Assembly (NCBI GenBank): GCA_964058805.1
Contig: CAXKVV010000682.1
Span: forward strand, 1 to 31,354
Direction: 5' to 3'
DNA: 31,354 nucleotides
DNA from: Schoenoplectus triqueter
Taxonomy: Eukaryota; Streptophyta; Magnoliopsida; Poales; Cyperaceae
A model generated the notes under the pieces. The model was not told where the DNA came from. It saw only the letters and a list, made by a program, of their open reading frames with translations, and made no database searches. Of this stretch, positions 1-9,355 are shown piece by piece; position 1 is the stretch's first letter, and the number at the start of each line of letters is the position of its first letter. Both the position numbers and the translations under genes were made by a program.

Positions 1-2330
1 GTACATTCCGCAGTCCAAATTAAATATCAAACATTTTGATGCTTTCCTTTTTTAAGTCAGTAACGGGTAATTTAGTAAATTATGCTGATGAATAAATTGA
101 AATGAGTTAAAGCGCCATTAGGCCCTCTTATCTGCATTTCTCTCTTCGTTCTATGTATTAGTTCATTTCTGATTTTGGCAGCATGAATTTTATGCGTTAT
201 GTTCTGTAAATGAAATTGTACATTCATAAGTCTAAAGAATTGCTCAAAGAGTTATAATGAGTCTCGACAACTTTGTAACAATGATGCTCTGTTATTTTAT
301 TTTTGGTGGCATAATAGCCTATATAATGACACATTAATATTTATTTACATAAGTTTTAAATGAAATAACATTTATAAATTTCAATTAAATAAAAACGAAT
401 TAAGAAAATTGTGGTAAATCAATGAATGATGTATCAATTTTGAAACCTCTAGATAATAATGAATTTAACATAAATTAAAAAATGATGAAATATTGCACCA
501 AATCTAATATAACAAATATACAAATATGTCAAAATAAATTATCAAACATGTTACATATATACGAATCAAACAAATCTGTAAAAATCAAACTCCAAGCATG
601 CTAATTATGTTCAAATCATACAAATGTTTCAAAAACAAAATACAAATATACTAATACATGAAAAATCACACACATAGGTCAAAGTCAAACTCCAGACAAT
701 TATATTGATTTAATATGTTGAAGCAGATGCGTATTCATGTTTTTTTTTTCATTAATACATTCCTTAATTGAATATTACTGTTTGATATTTTTACCCTTTT
801 AAAATCAACGGTTGCAATTTAAGACGTATCTTAAATTGAGGATGTACCACAAATTTGAATGTACCATAGAAACACTCATATAAAAAAACTTGATTATTTA
901 TTCGTAACAGTTGGAAGATACAAAAAATTAAACGAATCATACATTTTTCTTAAAAGAATAAAATGAAAATATTTATGCAATAGTATTGTATATAATAAAA
1001 CACAACATATTTGACTTTTGACAAAAACATATTTCATTAAACAACACTATAATATAATAAAATTAACAACATATTTTAGCAAAATGAAGGTAAACGAAGT
1101 GAACAATTCATAAGCGTAATTATTTTTCAAAACTTAGCTTATTGAAAACACAAATTAGATGTTTTCCAAATTTTTGTGGAATATAACCAGTCAGGTTTCA
1201 ACCGATTTATTTATTTGTGACAGGTTAATTAAAATTCAAATTTGTCGTAGTAGTACATGTATCTAAATATTTATTAGTGTAGCATGACTTGCATCAACAA
1301 TTAATTCAGAAATTGAATTAATTTATTTCGTTTTTTATAGTCGTCATGGTCCTGTCTTTTACAGTTTTGTCTTCATAAATAACTTTCTTCATTTATGTTC
1401 GTTCACTAATAAAAACACTTGTAGTAATTTGAATATTTCTCATATATAATAGGATAATCAATATATTGTTATAGTAGTATAGCATTCATGTAAAAAAAAA
1501 AGGTAGAGAAAACACTTGTTGTATGATCAGTAATACGAATATTTTTGTTTCGCCAGGACAAACGCTTGTTGTTGCAATATGAATAAGCCTCATAATTGGA
1601 TAAGGAATTGTGTTTATGGAACTTAAACATGGAGCTTATATATATAGATGACTGTAAGACGCTCTGAAAAAAGCATGTATATATTTATGTAGGATGTATG
1701 ATGAATCTTAGAAAGTGCTTATGCACAAACAACATATCCCAATTCTTAATAAAAAGATGGGCAAACTATTTAGGGGTAATGCTTCAGCATCGCTCTGAAA
1801 GTTTTAATCTGTGACAAATTAGCCCATCCATTATTGAGTTAATGTAATCTATTTAAGTTTATATGAGAAATAAAAATAACTAAAATATCCTCAAATAGGC
1901 ATAATTTTATCAGTAACATTTTTTGAACTTTTTAAGACAAAATGACAAAAATAAATGATATATTTTTAGAAAAAAATTAGAGAAATAAATATACCAATTA
2001 GCTCTTGGGTTGCGTACTGTATAATAAAATTTGTTCTCTTACATAATATTAGTTTTGAATATATATAAAATCGTGACACGGCTTGTTGTACTTTAATGTA
2101 AATGTAAATAAAAAATAAAAATACTATAGTTCAAAATAAATAAATAAATAAATAAATAACAAAAATGTAAGAATATTCAAATAATTTATCAATATATATT
2201 AACATTATTAATCGAGTTTAACATCGGGAGATCTATTGTTACAAACAAAGAGTTTAGAAAGATAAACAACAAAATTAAAAAGCTACCAAAGATGATTATC
2301 TCAACTATATATTTATTGAAATTAAACTTT
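1..2330. other. AT-rich intergenic sequence, no gene recognised
   Basis: This stretch is strongly AT-rich with many short A and T runs. I see no open frame with protein-like composition, no RNA gene and no clear transposon termini. A small (AAAT)n microsatellite lies at about 2135-2158. Confidence 0.6.
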
Positions 2331-2335
2331 TTCAG

Positions 2336-2461
2336 GATGTGGTGTGCAGGAAGCGGAGAGTAACTGAATTTGGACCTTATATTGCGAGTGCAAAAGAAGA
2401 AGAAGAACTAAATTTGGACCTTCGTCGGCATGTCATAGCTAATAAAATGTGTGGTGGCTAT
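2336..2461 (+). other. possible orphan terminal exon (weak)
   Basis: A TTTTTCAG acceptor-like site ends at 2335. It is followed by about 41 open codons to a TAA at 2459-2461, rich in charged residues (a CRKRR cluster, then a Glu run). The stretch is richer in GC than its surroundings. I recognise no domain, and no partner exon is visible upstream. It could be a gene fragment or a chance frame. Confidence 0.2.
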
Positions 2462-3364
2462 TAAAGGAGCCTTTGATCCGCAACGAAAACATATCAACTG
2501 TCATATCGATAATATTTATGACTCATATCGATATTATTATGACTGATAGTGAGTCCCACGCAATAATAAAATTCCTTCTAAATATAATTTGAACCGTTTA
2601 AAACAATTCGATTGAAAAACAAGAAAGAGAGGAGAAAGCGAGAGAGGATGTGGCCCGTCTTATTTCTTTGTTTAGTAGCCTCTCCTTTTTGTTGTGAGAT
2701 CACTAGATCTGAGTTGCTTCTCGTTGAGAGGAAATTTGCTTGATTGTTTTATTGTTTTTCGAACAAATCTCTAGATAGTTCTTGGTCATGGTAACTCTTT
2801 TGAAATTTAATTCCAATCAAGGATCTCTGAGCGATGATGAAATGAATTCTGTATGAGATTTTCTATGATTGCAGAAAAAAGCTGATGCTCTGTTAACCGT
2901 TGATCTTTTGCCAGATTCTCGTGATTTATTTGCAACTTCTTAATGTTCGATGATTTCCATAGGAGATTTTCAACAAATTCTCATGTTACTTGACAAAACT
3001 TTTCATAAAAAATCCTCTTCTTTTATGAACTTTCTAATTTTTGTCAATTAAAAAGTCGAGATTTTAATTTTCAAGATAAATTGAGATTCCTTTTTGGCAG
3101 CAATCCTCAGATTTATCGAGCAACAAAATTGAAACATCAATCCAATTGTTTGCCATCTTGATTTTTTGAGCGAAACTCTTCAATCAGAATTGAGAGTTCG
3201 TTTTATTTTCTTTTTCTTGAAGGGAGTTTGCACTTTTGAGGTTACATAATTACATGCGTGGTCTCAGAAGCTTTTACGAGTATGTGAATGTAAGATAGAT
3301 CCTTTGTTAAATTGGTCCCAACAAATTTCTCCTGCTTTGACCTTCTTGTCAAATATAGGGCAAA
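2462..3364. other. non-coding sequence, nothing firm
   Basis: There is a purine-rich GAGAGAGGAGAAAG stretch near 2625-2650, which resembles a plant 5' leader, and a pyrimidine-rich tract after it. A 31-codon ORF at 2648-2743 begins with a hydrophobic, signal-peptide-like run, but nothing else supports a gene. No transposon ends were found. Confidence 0.4.
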
Positions 3365-3418
3365 ATCATGATTTTTTTTATAGAAATGATAGAACATTTT
3401 ACGCTGATTCTAATATAA

Positions 3419-3888
3419 CTAGCTATATACCCGCGCGTTGCAGCAGATTCTTTTATTTAAATATTAAAATATTATAAGATAAAAAAATTCACATTTATCT
3501 AATATTAAATTATAAATTCACCAAATTATAGAGAAAACCTATAATAAAGACTATATTTAATTTTGGATGAGATTTTTGCACAATATGAGTTAATGATTTA
3601 TGATTTTTATGGCAAGAAAAGTAAATTATTCTAACATATATTATCACCATTAATTTCTTACCAAATATGTACAAGGTTGCTAAATAAAAAAAATAATATT
3701 ATGGAAATAATGTATATAAGGGAAAAAAATGGAGAGAAAGAGAGGATCAATGGACGCGATCACATACGTTCGATCAACCAAAAATAAATATAATCCGTCT
3801 AATTGAGGGATAAAATGGGTATAATAAAAAATTACCATGACAAAAAATGGACTCTCCAATTCTTAGATGCTTTATATAATAGTATAGA
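3419..3888 (-). mobile_element. non-autonomous Helitron
   Basis: On the minus strand the element begins TCTATACTATTATATAAAGC (5' end at 3888) and ends ...CGCGCGGGTATATAGCTAG (3' end at 3419). These are the TC...CTAG termini known for plant Helitrons, with the usual GC-rich motif just inside the 3' end. The base before the 5' end is A and the base after the 3' end is T, as expected for insertion between A and T without target duplication. It is 470 bp with no coding capacity, so it depends on a Rep/helicase encoded elsewhere. It sits in the left arm of the larger palindrome and must be younger than it. Confidence 0.85.
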
Positions 3889-4401
3889 TATTTTTATTTG
3901 ATATGGACGCTTTAAGAAAATTCAAAGAGATCGAGATTTTATCTTGAATTCTTTCTTTTTCATATTTTCTTCGGCGTGTCATGATCTCATGGATTTGCGT
4001 TAAAAACAATTCCAAATTATAAATGCCCTGAGTTTTTATTTCTGTCATCTGGTCTTTCGATTCAAAATCTCTGCAATTCTTTTTTTATTTCTACTCCTTT
4101 TTTAAATCCGATTTCACCAAACTGAAAAAAAAAAACACCTCCGATCTGTGATTTTTCTGCAACTTCTGAAAGTTGCCTTTTTACTTTTTTTTAACACTGG
4201 ATTTTTATTAGTTAAAATCCTTAGAGTGTCATTTAATTGAAATTAAGATTTATAGTGTAATTTAGGTGAAAATTGGTTTAATGTAGTATATTGTTATTTT
4301 ATTTTAGTGTGAATTAGTTAAAATTAGGTTGAATTAATTTAAATTAGTTTATGTTTTTTTTTAAAAATTAATAGGGCTCTAATAAATTCAAACATATATT
4401 A

Positions 4402-4480
4402 TTTTTCATATGTCTCTCTCGGGATTTGAACCTGCACCAATCTGTAGAGAGACGAGATCACCTATTAGGCTATTACCATA
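4402..4480 (-). mobile_element. tRNA-derived SINE, short
   Basis: On the minus strand an RNA polymerase III A box, TAGCCTAATAGG (4461-4472), fits the TRGCNNARYNGG consensus. About 30 bp downstream a B box, GGTTCAAATCC (4422-4432), fits GGTTCRANTCC. The downstream end has a short A-rich tail (TTTTTC on the plus strand at 4402-4407). The candidate target duplication is CATATATTA (4393-4401) against CATATATATTA (4477-4487). Only the tRNA-related head is present. It interrupts the left arm of the palindrome. Confidence 0.6.
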
Positions 4481-5434
4481 TATATTAGGTCTATTGTTCT
4501 TATTTTAGTTAAATATAGTGTGATTTCTTTTAATTTAGTGTAATTTAGCATAATTTCTTTAAATTAGTTTACTTTAGTATAATTTAGTGCAATAATAAAA
4601 AAAATGCAGGATCAAAGGACATAAGGTAACAAGTCGAGCCTAGATATATTGCCCAAAGGCTCCGATTTGTTATTTGGGGGTCCTTTAGTCTTGAATTTTT
4701 TTTATCATTTCCATTAAATTGCACTATAATAAACTAATTCATTGAACTAAATTACACTAAACTAAAGCAATTGAAATACATTGAACTAAAATAAACTAAC
4801 TTTGACAAATTTACATTAATTTACATCAGAATACACTAACAATATACTATATTAAATTTAATTTCAACTAAATTACATGATAAGTCTTAATTTCAATGAC
4901 ATTTATACACTAATTTAAACTAATTCAAATCAAAATAAAAAGTAAAAAAGATACCTTTAAAAAGTAACAAAAAATCACAAATTGAGGGTGTTTTTGGATC
5001 CCCACTGAAAACCATGAAATTTGGTAAAATTGAATAAAAAAAAAGAGTAGAAATGAGAGAGGAAGCGGAGGGGTTTTAAATGGGACTAAGGGCCAAAGAT
5101 AAGAGTTTTGGTCTCTACAACTTTGAAGTTTTTGAGGCTTAACTCTATGATAAACAGAAGAAAACATAAAAAATAAAAGTGCTCGAGATAAAATCTTGGT
5201 TTATTTGAATTTTCCTAGAGGGGTTCAAAATTTTACTCAGGCCTTTCTACTGTGTCGCAACAACTATCATTTTAGAATCCGTAAAATATATTTTATCTTT
5301 TATGAAATAAAAAAAATGTTTTTTTTTCACTCATCTATTTAGTTATTTCATAATTTATATTTTTAATTACAGAGGTAAAAGATACTATAATAATTTACAT
5401 AATAAAATTATAAATTAATTTTATGGGGCAAGCT

Positions 5435-5603
5435 CAGAGGCGGAGAGAGGGGTTGTCCCACGAAATTACAAATTGTGTTAAAATTTATCTTGTATTTTTA
5501 CTTCGTGAGGTAAATTGGCTCCTCTAGTTTATCAAATTTAGTACTCTAGTAACTTAAAACTCACATCTCGATCTCTTTATACTAAAATTCTGATTCTGCC
5601 CTG
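5435..5603. mobile_element. small hAT-type MITE candidate
   Basis: The left end CAGAGGCGGAGAG and the right end ...TTCTGCCCTG form imperfect terminal inverted repeats of the CAGNGGCGGA type, common in plant non-autonomous hAT elements. The flanks GGCAAGCT (5427-5434) and AAGAAGCT (5604-5611) share their last five bases, compatible with a degraded 8-bp duplication. It is 169 bp with no ORF. Confidence 0.45.
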
Positions 5604-5924
5604 AAGAAGCTCTTAATAATATTTTATTTAGAATTAGAAAGATGAAATTTATACTTTCAAGATGAAAAAACAATTGTGACTATTTTGAGATATGTAGATT
5701 GAAAAAAGCTATTTTACAAACGTTTAATCTTTTGTCAAATTATATAAAATTTTAGTAATGCAATTTTACGGCCGCATGAGTAATGACCGATCAAAATTGG
5801 AAAGCTGAAACTAGGTTCAGGTACGGAGTCTAAAAATATAAACCAACGATCCAGATTTCTTTAGAGAGAGGACAGTCCAGATCGTTCTCTCTGTATCGAT
5901 CAAAGCCCAATCTCATGCTCACAG

Positions 5925-6080
5925 TATATATACTCCGTTTGAAACCCTACGCAATCCAGTTATCCAGGCTCCGGCGCTTCCTACGAAAGAGAGGAGCTTG
6001 GCGATCGTAGAGAGAAATAATGAGGGGATTTCCCTTGTTGACCATGATCTTCATGCGTCCCATTGGTTTTGTTTCTCTTG
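5925..6080 (+). promoter_or_regulatory. promoter/5'-leader-like segment
   Basis: AGTATATATACTCC (about 5922-5935) is a TATA-like element. About 85-95 bp further on is a purine-rich leader (GAGAGAAATAATG) reaching an ATG at 6019. The ORF from that ATG is only 21 codons, so the protein, if any, is not recognised and may need splicing. CT/GA-rich leader sequence of this kind is typical of plant genes. No downstream exon could be joined with confidence. Confidence 0.35.
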
Positions 6081-6157
6081 TTTGATTTTTAATTTTTGAA
6101 CTTCCTGCGAAGAGTTATTTACCTTCTCTCCGTTATTATCATTTCGATGGTTTTACC

Positions 6158-6779
6158 ACCAATGAAATTAGTGGTTTTTTAACAAGTAAACCATTGTTTT
6201 TCTTTTTGTGTACGAGCTGCAAATTACTTTGGTTTACATGTGATAGTCAAGTAGTCAATACCAATTCCGACTTTTTGAGCAAATGATGAGATTATATGTT
6301 GATTTTGAGAGGTTGCTATGATGTAGTCAAAATCGAGCTTTTTAAAACTGATGCTCAGGTTGAATTGTTTATTTACTACCAATGATTTGAGTGGTTTCTC
6401 AATAGGTAAATCAAATTGTTCTTTTTTCTTCTTGTGCATGAGCTGCAAATTGCTTTGGTTTTCATGTGATAGTTGATACCAATTCATTGAAGTTACTGAC
6501 TATTAAGAGTATTATCCTTTACAAGATGAATTCTTACCAGCTGCCGCGCTACACATGGGCCATCTGATCTCGTGAAGATTTGTGTCAACTCTAGTCTCAA
6601 AGCCCTCCCCTACATCTCCACGGCGGTAAATGCGCTGCAAACCCTGCTGCGCCGCAGGTGATAGTCATTCTTTACAAATATTTCTGAGAAAATGATGAGA
6701 TTGTATATTGAATTTGAGTTTTTGCTTTGATGTAGTCAAAATCGAGCTTTTTAAAACTAACGCTCTAGTCGAATTTAGC
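6158..6779. repeat. duplicated intron-like blocks A-B-A-[island]-B
   Basis: Block A (ACCAATGA...GTGGTTT...GAGCTGCAAATT...CATGTGATAG) occurs at about 6158-6245 and again at about 6376-6474. Block B (AAATGATGAGATT...GATGTAGTCAAAATCGAGC...AAAACT) occurs at about 6280-6360 and again at about 6690-6765. The copies differ by scattered substitutions and small indels. A GC-rich exon-like island (6541-6658) lies between the second A and the second B, so a segmental duplication seems to have flanked or copied an exon and its introns. Confidence 0.6.
6541..6658. other. GC-rich exon-like island, strand uncertain
   Basis: This segment is clearly richer in GC than its neighbours. On the plus strand it lies between a TCTTACCAG acceptor-like site (ending 6540) and GCCGCAG|GTGATAG (about 6658), with one open frame ending at the TGA. 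On the minus strand a frame is also open throughout, and it leads into a strong GTAAGAATTC donor-like site. I recognise no domain on either strand. It may be one exon of a degraded or unannotated gene. Confidence 0.3.
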
Positions 6780-7129
6780 TAACAAAAGAAGATATTTATA
6801 TATAAAGGAAGGTCTTTGCTTTCAATATGAATTGCTCTTATTGATTTCTACAATGTTTTCCCTTTTCATTGTTCGAGTCCTTAGCTTGTTCGGACTTCAG
6901 ATTACTATATACAGCATATCTCTACTCCTTTAGTAAGCATTTTGTGTCCTGATCCTGCCATTGCCAGGATTCAATCTATTGAAATATGAATGGTTAATTT
7001 GAAGTTGGAGTAAATCTCAACCATTAGATCAAGATGTCCGGATCCAGGAATGGTTGTGATTCACTAAGCAAAATCGCTTAACCATTTTGTTAGGTGTTGG
7101 TAGGGTTTTCTTTGATTCAGAACTGTCAG
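6780..7129. other. host flank of the hAT insertion
   Basis: No ORF, RNA gene or transposon end is recognised here. The sequence leads directly into the left target-site duplication of the hAT element. Confidence 0.5.
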
Positions 7130-7137
7130 CTCCTCAG
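7130..7137. repeat. left 8-bp target-site duplication of the hAT element
   Basis: CTCCTCAG is identical to the right copy at 12712-12719 and lies directly next to the TAGGGG terminus. Confidence 0.92.
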
Positions 7138-7149
7138 TAGGGGTTTGCT

Positions 7150-7445
7150 AAAACCCGCCGGGTACAACCCGTACCCGTGTACCCGCGACCCGTACCCGCG
7201 GTACCCGTACCCGTGCCCGGGTAGAGGCGGGTAAACGGGTACACGGGTACGGGTTTGAGAAGGGTAGGGCAGTGATTTTTTGGAAAAAACCCGTTGTACC
7301 CGTACCCGTTTACCCGTGTACCCGTGCCCGTACCCGCGTACCCGCGACCATGTACCCGCGTACCCGTGTACCCGCGATTTTCAAATTTCAAAAATTTTCC
7401 CCCCAGTTCACATCAAATCAAACCCGTACCCGTACCCGCTGAACC
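7150..7445. repeat. left subterminal (A)CCCG array with hairpin
   Basis: Dense variants of GTACCCG and ACCCGTG run on the plus strand to about 7216, switch to the opposite strand (CGGGTA) at about 7218-7260, and return to plus from about 7289. The strand switch lets 7231-7256 (GTAAACGGGTACACGGGT...) pair with about 7290-7315 (AACCCGTTGTACCCGTACCC...), a strong stem around a loop that contains an A/T tract. Subterminal short repeats are the known transposase-binding sites of plant hAT elements such as Ac; their use here is inferred. Long frames here on either strand, rich in Tyr, Pro, Gly and Thr, are products of the repeat. Confidence 0.85.
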
Positions 7446-7507
7446 CGCTGGGAATATTTTTTTTTTTTTTAATAAATTTCAAAATTTATTCCCTCCAATC
7501 AAAACTC

Positions 7508-7515
7508 TATAAATA
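7508..7515 (+). promoter_or_regulatory. TATA box of the hAT transposase gene
   Basis: CTCTATAAATACACCCC contains a canonical plant TATA box, followed by a CT-rich start region (CTCTTCCTCTC, CTCAATCTCTC). It lies just inside the left subterminal repeats and upstream of the spliced leader. Transcription would start near 7540 in the plus direction. Confidence 0.7.
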
Positions 7516-7539
7516 CACCCCTCTTCCTCTCAACATTTT

Positions 7540-7701
7540 CACATTTTCTCAATCTCTCAATCTTTTATTCTCTCAAATACAATATTATTCTCAATTTTTA
7601 AATTTATTGTTTCAAAAAATATAATATAAAAATACGATCACGGAATTACGAAGGTATTGAAATTACGAAGTTCGGCGTCTCCGGCAAGATTTGTCCGCGA
7701 G
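7540..7701 (+). other. hAT 5'-leader exon
   Basis: The leader runs from the inferred start to GTCCGCGAG|GTTAGA, a donor-like site with the exon ending at 7701. Its last part (7653-7690, GTATTG...ACGAAGTTCGGC...CCGGCAAG) is similar to the segment at 8894-8935, which follows the tandem array. That suggests an ancient duplication of this leader exon across the intron. Confidence 0.45.
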
Positions 7702-7702
7702 G

Positions 7703-8890
7703 TTAGATTTTTAAATTCGGATTTATTTTTAATAGGTTAAGAAAATAGGTTATTTTTATTTTTTTGAATATGTGAAGTAATTAGATTTATTTTAAATAGG
7801 TTAGATTTTAATTTTTAAATTCGGATTTATTTTTAATAGGTTAAGAAAATAGGTTATTTTTATTTTTTTGAATATGTGAAGTAATTAGATTTGTTTTAAA
7901 TAGGTTAGATTTTATTTTTTTTAATTCGGATTTATTTTTAATAGGTTAAGAAAATAGGTTATTTTTATTTTTTTGAATATGTGAAGTAATTAGATTTATT
8001 TTAAATAGGTTAGATTTTAATTTTTAAATTCGGATTTATTTTTAATAGGTTAAGAAAATTGGTTATTTTTATTTTTTTGAATATGTGAAGTAATTAGATT
8101 TGTTTTAAATAGGTTAGATTTTATTTTTTTAATTCGGATTTATTTTTATTAGGTTAAGAAAATAGGTTATTTTTATTTTTTTGAATATGTGAAGTAATTA
8201 GATTTATTTTAAATAGGTTAGAATTTAATTTTTAAATTCGGATTTATTTTTAATAGGTTAAGAAAATAGGTTATTTTTATTTTTTTGAATATGTGAAGTA
8301 ATTAGATTTGTTTTAAATAGGTTAGAATTTAATTTTTAAATTCGGATTTATTTTTAATAGGTTAAGAAAATAGGTTATTTTTATTTTTTTGAATATGTGA
8401 AGTAATTAGATTTGTTTTAAATAGGTTAGAATTTAATTTTTAAATTCGGATTTATTTTTAATAGGTTAAGAAAATAGGTTATTTTTATTTTTTTGAATAT
8501 GTGAAGTAATTAGATTTGTTTTAAATAGGTTAGAATTTAATTTTTAAATTCGGATTTATTTTTAATAGGTTATGAAAATAGGTTATTTTTATTTTTTTGA
8601 ATATGTGAAGTAATTATATTTGTTTTAAATAGGTTAGATTTTATTTTTTTAATTCGGATTTATTTTTAATAGGTTAAGAAAATAGGTTATTTTTATTTTT
8701 TTGAATATGTGAAGTAATTAAATTTGTTTTAAATAGGTTAGATTTTATTTTTTTAATTCGGAATTATTTTAAATAGGTTAAGAAAATAGGTTATTTTTAT
8801 TTTTTTGAATATGTGAAGTAATTATATTTGTTTTAAATAGGTTAGATTTTATTTTTTTAATTCGGATTTATTTTTAATGTTTTGAATATG
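7703..8890. repeat. 104-bp tandem repeat array in the leader intron
   Basis: The anchor TTCGGATTT (TTCGGAATT in one copy) recurs at 7716, 7820, 7925, 8029, 8133, 8237, 8341, 8445, 8549, 8653, 8757 and 8861. The period is 104 bp, with one step of 105, giving about 11 full units and partial ends. Each unit carries AATAGGTTAAGAAAATAGG, a T-rich stretch, GAATATGTGAAGTAATTA and AAATAGGTTAGA. The array lies between a donor-like GAG|GTTAG (7701/7702) and an acceptor-like TATGTAG (ending 8893), so it would be spliced out. The last unit is cut short and leads straight into that acceptor. Confidence 0.92.
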
Positions 8891-8893
8891 TAG

Positions 8894-8957
8894 GTATTGG
8901 AAAACGGAAATACGAAATTCGGCAACGCCCGCAAGTACAATTTCGTCAAATTTGAAG
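8894..8957 (+). other. candidate second leader exon
   Basis: GTATTGGAAAACGG...AATTTGAAG (8894-8957) follows TATGTAG and precedes GTTACATT, so it is bounded by AG and GT. It is richer in GC than the flanks and similar to 7653-7690. It has no ATG. From here to the start codon at 9356 the sequence is AT-rich or unrecognised, probably a second leader intron. Confidence 0.4.
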
Positions 8958-9355
8958 GTTACATTATTTGACATATAATTCACTTTAGATTTAATTTTGT
9001 TAGATTTAATTTAAAATTTAAATTGTATGTTAGATTTAATTTGTATAAATTGTTAGATTATTTATTTTTAATAGGTTATTTATGACGTTTTAATGGTTTC
9101 CCTAGTAAGAACTGTTGCAATACTATGAAAACACAATGTCTAAGGAAAGTTCTGTCTAGGAAAATCGGAACTCGTAGCGTATCCTTTGTGATCCCTGGTT
9201 TTCCTGGGAACTTACCTGGTTGTGATTTCGTGTGTAATTATAACTGGCCCAAAAAGCAACCCATTAAATTTCATAGATAACCTATTAAAAATAAATATGT
9301 TAGATTTTATTTATTAAATTATTTCGAATTTTTTTAAATATGTTAGATTTTAAAA

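Larger units (their letters stand above)
3365..5325. repeat. ~2-kb imperfect palindrome (foldback/inverted duplication)
   Basis: The sequence from about 3909 to 4644 is the diverged reverse complement of about 4661 to 5220. For example, GAAAATTCAAA at 3917 pairs with the complement near 5205, and the ATTTTATCT blocks, Thr/Leu-poor T-rich blocks and TATAGTGTAATTTAG-like blocks pair in the same order. The pairing runs almost to the centre, where AACAAGTCGAGCC and GGCTCCGATTTGTT flank a loop of about 17 nt (about 4645-4661). Weaker similarity continues outward: TTTTACG(CT)GATTCTAA at about 3400 pairs with the complement at about 5270-5295. That places the outer ends near 3365 and 5325, with the Helitron and the SINE as later insertions in the left arm. 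It could be a foldback element or an inverted gene-like duplication that makes hairpin RNA. Confidence 0.65.

Noticed and set aside
2648..2743. 31-codon ORF starting with a hydrophobic signal-like run
   Set aside because: Short ORFs of this kind are frequent by chance; no homologue, promoter or processing site can be shown.
6019..6084. 21-codon ORF after the TATA-like element
   Set aside because: Too short to call a gene; kept only as part of the promoter-like segment.
6224..6487. 87-codon minus-strand ORF
   Set aside because: It spans duplicated AT-rich blocks A and B and has no family features.
7134..7391. Tyr/Thr/Gly-rich minus-strand ORF and overlapping plus-strand ORFs (7280-7624)
   Set aside because: They are produced by the ACCCGT repeats at the transposon end and have no protein-like composition.
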